Made by a program: the position numbers and the translations under genes. The notes below the pieces were generated by a model, which saw only the letters and a program-made list of their open reading frames with translations, was not told the origin of the DNA and did not search any database. Below are positions 6,706 through 10,838 of a stretch of DNA of 10,838 bases, piece after piece. Position 1 is the stretch's first letter. Each line of letters begins with the position of its first letter. Origin of the DNA: JAICTV01 sp035634055 (lineage in GTDB: Bacteria > Planctomycetota > Phycisphaerae > Tepidisphaerales > Tepidisphaeraceae); NCBI GenBank assembly GCA_035634055.1, contig DASQDR010000203.1, positions 1-10,838 on the forward strand, given 5' to 3'.

Positions 6706-6733
6706 ATGCGTGGGCACGCGCACCATGGCGCGG
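6706..6733 (-). repeat. Structured repeat, partial inverted copy 4
   Basis: Reversed, this reads ATGGTGCGCGTGCCCACGCA, matching the end of H1 and the H2 segment of copy 3. The remaining hairpins are not recognisable to the right of it, so it looks truncated. Confidence 0.5.
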
Positions 6734-6850
6734 CGCGCCCGGATCCCGTACTGCGCCGTGCAGGGCGATTCGCGACGAGCCACGCGCGAGCGTCACGCCC
6801 ACCGTGACGGCGCACCGCCACGCGCTTTGTGAAGTGGTGGCGCAGCCGCT

Positions 6851-6891
6851 GAAAAAAGAGCAGAGGCGCGACCGCGTGGCCGCGCCTCTGC
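6851..6891 (-). terminator. Intrinsic terminator of the zinc-ribbon gene
   Basis: A perfect 11-bp stem (GCAGAGGCGCG at 6860-6870 with CGCGCCTCTGC at 6881-6891) around a 10-nt loop. On the minus strand it is followed after two bases by six T residues (6857-6852). It lies about 50 nt past the stop codon of the gene ending at 6944. Confidence 0.88.
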
Positions 6892-6895
6892 CTTG

Positions 6896-6923
6896 GTTCA
6901 ATGTTCGACGTTCAACGTTCGTG
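6896..6923. repeat. Four tandem heptamers
   Basis: GTTCAAT, GTTCGAC, GTTCAAC and GTTCGTG follow one another without gaps: four 7-nt units sharing GTTC. They lie in the 3' UTR between the zinc-ribbon stop codon and its terminator. The function is unknown. Confidence 0.7.
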
Positions 6924-6943
6924 CGATCCGTACCTCGCCCCGC

Positions 6944-7987
6944 CTACGTCCGCGGCGGTCGCTCCGCCGGCTGCTCCTGTCCCTCGCTCGTGGTCTGGCC
7001 GGCGGGCGAATCGTGCGTGGCGGCCGGCTCCTGCGATGACGACGACGACGACGAAGTCACCGCTTCCCGATCCGCTCCCGCCCCTCCGTCGGGCGTCGCC
7101 GCCAATTCCGTCGTCGCCGCCTCGGCCGGCTCGTCCTCTTCCACCTGGATCGAGCGCAGCACGTCCACCGCTGACGTCTGCCGGTTCGTCGCCGCCGGCG
7201 GCGCCTTCACCGCGCGCGGCTTCTTCTCCTTCGGCTTGTGAACCGCCAGCTCGGGCGTGAGGTCCTCGGGGATGTAGAGAATGCGCCGGCAGCTCGGGCA
7301 GAAGACCAGCTCGTCGCGCGTGTGCAGGCGGTTGTAAACGTCGCGCACCAGGTCCATCATGCAGGCGGCGCAGGTGTACTCCTCGAGCCGCCGGTCCGGC
7401 TTGACGATGGGCGCCAGCACCTCGCCCTCGAAGCGGTCGGCGATGCGGTCAAACGCGTCGCGCGCCTTGGCCGGCAGCGCCGCCGCCGCCGCGTCGCGCT
7501 CCGGGCGGATCTGGTCGATCTCGCGCTGAAGGTCGGCCGTCTTCTCGGTGATCTGCGACTGGAGCGTCGCGAGCTTGGCCTTCTCCCCCTCGAGCTGGAC
7601 GTTGAGCTCCTTGATCTCCGCCTGGAGCTTCTCCACCCCGTCGAGCACCTTCAGCGCCTCTTCCTCGACCTTGTTGCGGTCCACCTTGCCGGTGTTGATC
7701 TCGACGAGGAACGCCTGGTACTCCTTGTTGGTCTTGGCCGACTGCTGTTGGGTGCGCAGCTTCTCGATGTGCGCGTCGCGGCTCTTGAGGTCGAGGTCGA
7801 GGCTCCCGCCGCGCGCCTGCTCGGTCCTGAGCTGCGCGGAGGAGGCGGCGATGCGGTCGCTCAGGTCGCGCACGCGCCGCTCCTGGATGCGGACGTTCTT
7901 CGTCGTCGCCTCCAGCCGCCCCTGCGCCTCGCGCAGCTTCTGGTCGGCCTGATACAGTTTGACCAATGCGACGTTGGTCGGACCCAT
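6944..7987 (-). CDS. Coiled-coil protein with C4 zinc ribbon (COG1579/CT398-type)
   Basis: A 347-aa cytoplasmic protein. Residues 5-165 form a long, charged coiled-coil hairpin, including 'TNKEYQAFLVEI' (86-97), the conserved turn motif of COG1579 proteins. A C4 zinc ribbon follows: C206-x2-C209 ('YTCAACMMDL') and C230-x2-C233 ('VFCPSCRRILY'). Structural work on the chlamydial relative CT398 suggests a scaffolding or protein-binding role, but the function is not settled. The family usually ends soon after the ribbon, at about 240 aa. Here about 100 further residues form a Lys/Pro, then Ala/Glu/Ser-rich disordered tail with seven consecutive serines (312-318). The ATG at 7987 is preceded by AGAGGA with 8-nt spacing. 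The gene is monocistronic with its own terminator, and is divergent from the UPF0316 gene. Confidence 0.9.
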   Translation of the reverse strand: MGPTNVALVKLYQADQKLREAQGRLEATTKNVRIQERRVRDLSDRIAASSAQLRTEQARGGSLDLDLKSRDAHIEKLRTQQQSAKTNKEYQAFLVEINTGKVDRNKVEEEALKVLDGVEKLQAEIKELNVQLEGEKAKLATLQSQITEKTADLQREIDQIRPERDAAAAALPAKARDAFDRIADRFEGEVLAPIVKPDRRLEEYTCAACMMDLVRDVYNRLHTRDELVFCPSCRRILYIPEDLTPELAVHKPKEKKPRAVKAPPAATNRQTSAVDVLRSIQVEEDEPAEAATTELAATPDGGAGADREAVTSSSSSSSQEPAATHDSPAGQTTSEGQEQPAERPPRT

Positions 7988-8076
7988 GCGATTCGTCCTC
8001 TTGTCAAAGCTCGCCGCGCCCCCGCCGCAGCGACCGATCGGCGGGCCGTTGCACGCGGGCGCGAAAAGTGGAACGG

Positions 8077-8087
8077 GACATTATGTC
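8077..8087 (-). promoter_or_regulatory. Possible promoter or operator of the zinc-ribbon gene
   Basis: GACAT-T-ATGTC is an 11-nt odd palindrome in the divergent gap. On the minus strand it contains CATAAT (8085-8080), a fair -10, which would give a leader of about 85 nt. No convincing -35 is visible. Confidence 0.25.
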
Positions 8088-8189
8088 GATCCCGCGGCCG
8101 ATGGGAAGAGCAGCGCCCGCTGCGCGGGAATGACGAATTGGAACAGCACGAAGCGCGAAGCAAGGCAGGAAACGGCGCGCTCGCTCTTG

Positions 8190-8195
8190 TACAGT
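8190..8195 (+). promoter_or_regulatory. -10 element for a leaderless start of the UPF0316 gene
   Basis: TACAGT ends 7 nt before the ATG at 8203, the same spacing as TACAAT before the P450 fusion. There is no Shine-Dalgarno and no clear -35. Confidence 0.4.
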
Positions 8196-8202
8196 CCCGC
8201 CC

Positions 8203-8739
8203 ATGTCTCCGTACCTCGTTGCCCTGCTCATCTTCCTCATGCGCATCTGCGACGTGTCGATCGGCACGGTTCGCGTCATCTACACCATCCGCGGGCAGCG
8301 GCTGCTCTCCACGTGCCTGGGCGTCGTTGAATCGGGCATCTGGATCTTCGCCATCTCGCGCGCGTTCAAGCTGGTCGATCACCCGGCCAGCATGATCGGC
8401 TGGGCGTTGGGGTTCGGCGCGGGAACGTTCGTCGGCATCACGCTGGAAAAGTGGATCGCGACCGGGCAAATCCTGCTGCGCGTCATCAGCCCGGAGAAAG
8501 GGTGCGACCTGCGCGACGCGCTGCTCGCGCAGGGCGTCGGCGTGACGGCCGTCCAGGGCGAGGGGCGCAACGGCGACGTGCTGGTCCTCTTCGTCGTCGC
8601 CCCCCGCCGCCGCGGGCGCGAACTGCTCGGCGTCGTCCAGGCGATCGACCCCGAAGCCTTCATCACCATCGACGCCATCACCCAGGCGATCGGCGGCTAC
8701 ATGCCCCTGCACGGCCGGCCGACGGCGATGCGGAAATAA
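8203..8739 (+). CDS. UPF0316 (DUF5698/DUF2179) membrane protein
   Basis: A 178-aa integral membrane protein of the UPF0316 family. The N-terminal half has three hydrophobic segments (about 4-22, 34-52 and 62-82) and the hallmark 'RICDVSIGTVRVIYTIRG' (14-31), then 'VESGIWIFAISRAF'. The C-terminal half (about 100-168) is a soluble DUF2179-like domain: 'GVGVTAVQGEGRNGDVLVLFVVAPRR' and 'IDPEAFITIDAITQAIGGY'. That domain also occurs in other membrane proteins and is suspected to sense a ligand or ions; the function is unknown. Length and domain order match the family. The start is set by the conserved N-terminus and by the -10 element 7 nt upstream. The gene converges on the lipoprotein gene ending at 8877. 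Confidence 0.92.
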   Translation: MSPYLVALLIFLMRICDVSIGTVRVIYTIRGQRLLSTCLGVVESGIWIFAISRAFKLVDHPASMIGWALGFGAGTFVGITLEKWIATGQILLRVISPEKGCDLRDALLAQGVGVTAVQGEGRNGDVLVLFVVAPRRRGRELLGVVQAIDPEAFITIDAITQAIGGYMPLHGRPTAMRK

Positions 8740-8740
8740 G

Positions 8741-8880
8741 AGCAGGAGGGTGGAGAAGGAAAAGCGAGGAGAAGGAAAAGGGAAAACGGCAAAAGGGAAT
8801 AGCCGCCCGAGACCACGTCCGCCTCACCGTACTGTTCCCCATTACCTTTTTCGTTCTTCCTTCTTCCGCTCCTCCCCTAC
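8741..8880. repeat. Polypurine and polypyrimidine tracts between convergent genes
   Basis: Just after the UPF0316 stop, 8741-8797 is almost pure purine and contains GGAGAAGGAAAAG twice (8752-8764 and 8768-8780, period 16). At 8835-8880 is a pyrimidine-rich stretch. AGAAGGAAAAGCGA (8754-8767) matches the reverse complement of TCGTTCTTCCTTCT (8851-8864) at 12 of 14 positions, so a long imperfect hairpin is possible. It may end transcription in both directions. Confidence 0.55.
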
Positions 8881-9731
8881 TCCGCCCCCGCGAACTTCAG
8901 CATCAGCTCATCCAGCCACGACTTCTTCGCCAGCGGCGCGGGCTGCGTGGTTGGCTTTCGCTCCGCGTCGACCGGCATCGACGTCGGCTGCGTTCGGCCG
9001 GCGGAGCGGTCCACGATCGAACCCTTGATCCCCCACCCGCGCGTCTCGGTGTACCCCGACGCGCTGCTCGCCCGCCGGGCGCGGAACATGAGTTGGCCGC
9101 CCTTCGGCTCCACGGCGTAATACGTGCACTCGCACGACGCGACCAGCTTGTCGGTGCTCATCAGCACGTTGTTGTAGTGACTGCGGTTGGTCCCCAGCAC
9201 GTCCACCAGCACGTAAAGCGTCGCCTCCGCCTCGCCCGCGGGGGTCAGGCGCACGCCGGCGTGGCGCGCCTTCATCTCCAGGGCGGCCCGGAAGTACCCG
9301 CCGTCGGCGCCGCTGCTCATCGCGCTGGGGGCGTACTGGATTTCCGGGCGGATGCCGATGCCGACGTTGCCGCTGACGCCGTTGTTGGAGTTGTCGTTGA
9401 TCGACGTGCCGGTCCCCGGCGAGATGGAGACGACGTTCCCCTCGCCGATGTTCCCGCCGATGCCCGCCCCGATGCTGGACAGCCCGGGAAAGCTCACCGT
9501 CCCCCCGCCGTCCTGCGCGATCAGCTCGACCACGACCGCGACCTTTTTCCCCTCGAGCTCCGCCAGGTCCATGTCGGCGACGGCGTGGCGCACCGCGGCC
9601 GCCACCACGCGCTGCTCCTCGTCAAACCGCTTCCCCCCACCGTGCGCGGGGATCGGCCGAAACAATCCGCAACCGCCGGTGCAGCACATCAGCACGATGA
9701 GGAGAAGGGCGCGACGCATCCCCCCTTTCAT
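8877..9731 (-). CDS. Predicted lipoprotein of unknown function
   Basis: A 284-aa putative lipoprotein, unrecognised beyond a resemblance to uncharacterised planctomycete lipoproteins. The signal 'MRRALLLIVLMCCTGGC' ends at Cys21, the likely lipidated residue. Residues about 36-72 ('RVVAAAVRHAVADMDLAELEGKKVAVVVELI') and 145-237 ('YFRAALEMKARHAGVRLTPAGEAEATLYVLVDVLGTN...') look like one alpha/beta domain. It is interrupted by a Gly/Asn/Ser-rich insert (about 75-128) that is probably a flexible loop. The end (240-284) contains a 'TTQPAPLAKK' linker and a short helix. The second ATG at 9719 is an alternative start; the purine run AAAGGGGGG directly before it seems too close to act as a ribosome binding site. 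It probably faces the periplasm and is convergent with the UPF0316 gene. Confidence 0.8.
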   Translation of the reverse strand: MKGGMRRALLLIVLMCCTGGCGLFRPIPAHGGGKRFDEEQRVVAAAVRHAVADMDLAELEGKKVAVVVELIAQDGGGTVSFPGLSSIGAGIGGNIGEGNVVSISPGTGTSINDNSNNGVSGNVGIGIRPEIQYAPSAMSSGADGGYFRAALEMKARHAGVRLTPAGEAEATLYVLVDVLGTNRSHYNNVLMSTDKLVASCECTYYAVEPKGGQLMFRARRASSASGYTETRGWGIKGSIVDRSAGRTQPTSMPVDAERKPTTQPAPLAKKSWLDELMLKFAGAE

Positions 9732-9922
9732 CGGTGTCCGTCACACCCGATTTGACTGGCGGATGCAGAAAACTTTGCCCGCCGCGCCGCCGCGCGTGCC
9801 GCCGCCGGATACGGTGCCCGTCTCATTGAACCTCCGCCGGCCGGCGGCAAATTCCTGTTGAGGGAGGGCGCGTGGCATGACCCGACGGGACGGAGGGCAC
9901 GCGAATCGGACGAGGCCAACGG

Positions 9923-10147
9923 ATGGGGCAAGCACGATTGGGCGCGATCGTGGTAGCGGTGCTGCTGTGGCTCGCCGCCCGCGTCGCCACTGCGCAACTC
10001 GCCCCGGACGAGGGCCGCGCCCTGATCTTCCTCGACGGCCCGATCAACTGGGCCGCCACCACCGACTTCAACAACCCCGTCTACAACACCCCCACGGAGG
10101 TGACGCTCACCGTGATCGACGTGGTGCCGAGCCTTCCGCTGGCGTAG
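9923..10147 (+). CDS. Small secreted protein, possibly a truncated remnant
   Basis: A 74-aa open frame that I do not recognise. It has a classical signal peptide ('LGAIVVAVLLWLAARVATA', with likely cleavage after Ala25 before QLAPDE), leaving a mature part of about 49 residues that is hydrophobic and Thr/Asn/Pro-rich ('FLDGPINWAATTDFNNPVYN', then 'PTEVTLTVIDVV'). GAGG at 9912-9915 is 7 nt before the ATG. The mature part reads like the first beta strands of a larger exported protein, and the frame stops abruptly with no terminator, so this may be the 5' remnant of a disrupted gene. A plausible short secreted protein is the alternative. Confidence 0.5.
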   Translation: MGQARLGAIVVAVLLWLAARVATAQLAPDEGRALIFLDGPINWAATTDFNNPVYNTPTEVTLTVIDVVPSLPLA

Positions 10148-10201
10148 ACTCCGCATGCATCTTCATCGTCACACTCAGCCGCCAATCCAGCCGGAGATTC
10201 A

Positions 10202-10600
10202 ATGGCAAAAAGTAGAGGCAGCAGTTCAAACTCAACCCCACGATGGTGGGTAACGATTTTCGGGGCAGCGTGCAGCGGCCTGCTTGGCGTTGCCCTAACT
10301 CTGGCAATGAAGGATGCGCCTCCGCCACCCGGGGATCCCTGCCAGGCTCTCCGGAAGGAACTTGAGACCTCACAAGGGGAAGTTCACCGGCTAGCAACGG
10401 AGAACAAGGGCCTTCAGCAATTTCGCAATGAAGTTATCGGCCTGGTCGGTAGGAAGCCCGTCATCCGCCCGTCGCGCCAAGCAGGCGATGAAGCTAAGGA
10501 TCGTGACGTGCAAAAGATGCACGCCTTATTCCCCGACAGTCCGCACGAGCGCAACGCGAAAGTGATTGGTGCCGTGTACGATTTTGATCACGATCAGTGA
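10202..10600 (+). CDS. Small membrane-anchored coiled-coil protein of unknown function
   Basis: A 132-aa protein that I do not recognise. Residues 1-14 are Ser/Lys/Arg-rich, 15-36 form one transmembrane helix ('WWVTIFGAACSGLLGVALTL'), 37-46 are proline-rich and 47-82 are a likely short coiled coil ('CQALRKELETSQGEVHRLAT'). The rest is polar and ends in 'YDFDHDQ'. The positively charged N-terminus suggests it stays inside, with the C-terminal part outside. GGAG at 10193-10196, 5 nt before the ATG, supports the start. Base composition is lower in GC than most of the window: by hand count 45% for 10201-10260 and 65% for 10441-10500, against 75% in a P450 line. This hints at a foreign or fast-evolving origin. 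A strong hairpin follows at 10656. Confidence 0.65.
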   Translation: MAKSRGSSSNSTPRWWVTIFGAACSGLLGVALTLAMKDAPPPPGDPCQALRKELETSQGEVHRLATENKGLQQFRNEVIGLVGRKPVIRPSRQAGDEAKDRDVQKMHALFPDSPHERNAKVIGAVYDFDHDQ

Positions 10601-10655
10601 CCCATTCACAGCGGCAAAGCTAAAAACAAAGTGACCAACGATTCGTGTGCGCGCG

Positions 10656-10689
10656 AAAAAAAGCCCGGCATCTTGCGATGCCGGGCTTT
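10656..10689. terminator. Strong hairpin terminator, probably bidirectional
   Basis: AAAGCCCGGCATC pairs perfectly with GATGCCGGGCTTT (13 bp) around a TTGC loop. On the plus strand only TTT follows the GC stem; on the minus strand seven T residues follow it. It could therefore end the gene at 10202-10600 and, more efficiently, a minus-strand gene lying to the right of the window. Confidence 0.75.
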
Positions 10690-10731
10690 CAGAGTCGATC
10701 TCTGACAAGTGAACAGTCGGATTGCCATTTG

Positions 10732-10754
10732 GCCGGTGTCGCCACCGGCATTTT
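10732..10754 (+). terminator. Second hairpin with short T-tract
   Basis: GCCGGTG-TCGC-CACCGGC is a perfect 7-bp stem followed by ATTTT. It looks like a weak intrinsic terminator on the plus strand. No gene is visible between it and the hairpin at 10656. Confidence 0.4.
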
Positions 10755-10820
10755 CGAGGCTCGGGATCGCCCGGTGAGGGGTTTTCCGTCGCGCCCGAAC
10801 GAGGCTGTGCTGACGTTTCA

Positions 10821-10838
10821 CCCGTGATCGCTCACGGG
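10821..10838. repeat. Hairpin at the right edge of the window
   Basis: CCCGTGA-TCGC-TCACGGG is a perfect 7-bp stem that reaches the last base of the window. Its loop, TCGC, is the same as that of the hairpin at 10732. Whether T residues follow cannot be seen. Confidence 0.45.

Noticed and set aside
6424..6733. CRISPR array or tandem coding repeat
   Set aside because: Only two direct copies exist, they include their own hairpins, there are no unique spacers of constant size, and one copy is inverted. The peptides encoded across them lack start signals.
8451..9755. A 434-codon plus-strand frame spanning UPF0316 and the lipoprotein gene
   Set aside because: It runs out of phase through one real gene and antisense through another; its composition is that of a high-GC shadow.
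9834..9847. 14-bp palindrome CCGCCGGCCGGCGG as an operator
   Set aside because: In DNA this rich in GC such palindromes are common, and nothing ties it to either flanking gene.
10606..10838. Small overlapping open frames of 60-71 codons, or a tRNA, at the right edge
   Set aside because: The frames run through palindromic hairpins on both strands without start signals, and I could not fold a cloverleaf or find a T-loop GTTCGA motif.

Overview
The window is GC-rich DNA with short intergenic gaps. It resembles a planctomycete chromosome, probably from the Phycisphaerae/Tepidisphaera side, although no rRNA marker is present to prove this. The pointers are an LL-diaminopimelate aminotransferase (a lysine and cell-wall route known from Planctomycetes, Chlamydiae, plants and others), lipoproteins with a small AGGC or TGGC lipobox, a 'TTQPAP'-type linker, and several genes without a Shine-Dalgarno sequence. 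Most of the window is housekeeping or hypothetical chromosomal sequence. I see no transposase, integrase, CRISPR array or tRNA.

Layout from left to right: the 3' end of a coiled-coil protein (1-480); a SYLF/Ysc84-type lipoprotein (725-1414); a 385-nt gap with degenerate repeat copies, an intrinsic terminator, and a candidate promoter overlapped by an 8-bp inverted repeat; dapL (1800-3047). Convergent to dapL is a transglutaminase-like protein on the minus strand (3106-4089). A 464-nt divergent gap follows, then a 596-aa protein with two Clp N-terminal repeats fused in frame to a complete cytochrome P450 (4554-6344). Next is a 599-nt gene-free stretch holding a cluster of structured repeats, then on the minus strand a coiled-coil/zinc-ribbon protein with its own terminator (6944-7987). 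A UPF0316-type membrane protein (8203-8739) converges on a minus-strand lipoprotein (8877-9731). The right end has two small unrecognised genes (9923-10147, 10202-10600) and a series of hairpins.

There is no obvious multi-gene operon; nearly every gene appears to be its own transcription unit. The two strongest signals are the Clp_N-P450 fusion, a domain pairing I do not recall from any described system, and the repeat cluster at about 6424-6733. In that cluster three copies preserve the same four hairpins in the same order, with compensatory base changes on both sides of the stems. A decayed pair of the same element lies at 1477-1583. Three genes (dapL, the P450 fusion and UPF0316) have -10-like hexamers 7-9 nt upstream of the start codon and no Shine-Dalgarno, which suggests leaderless transcripts beside conventionally led genes.
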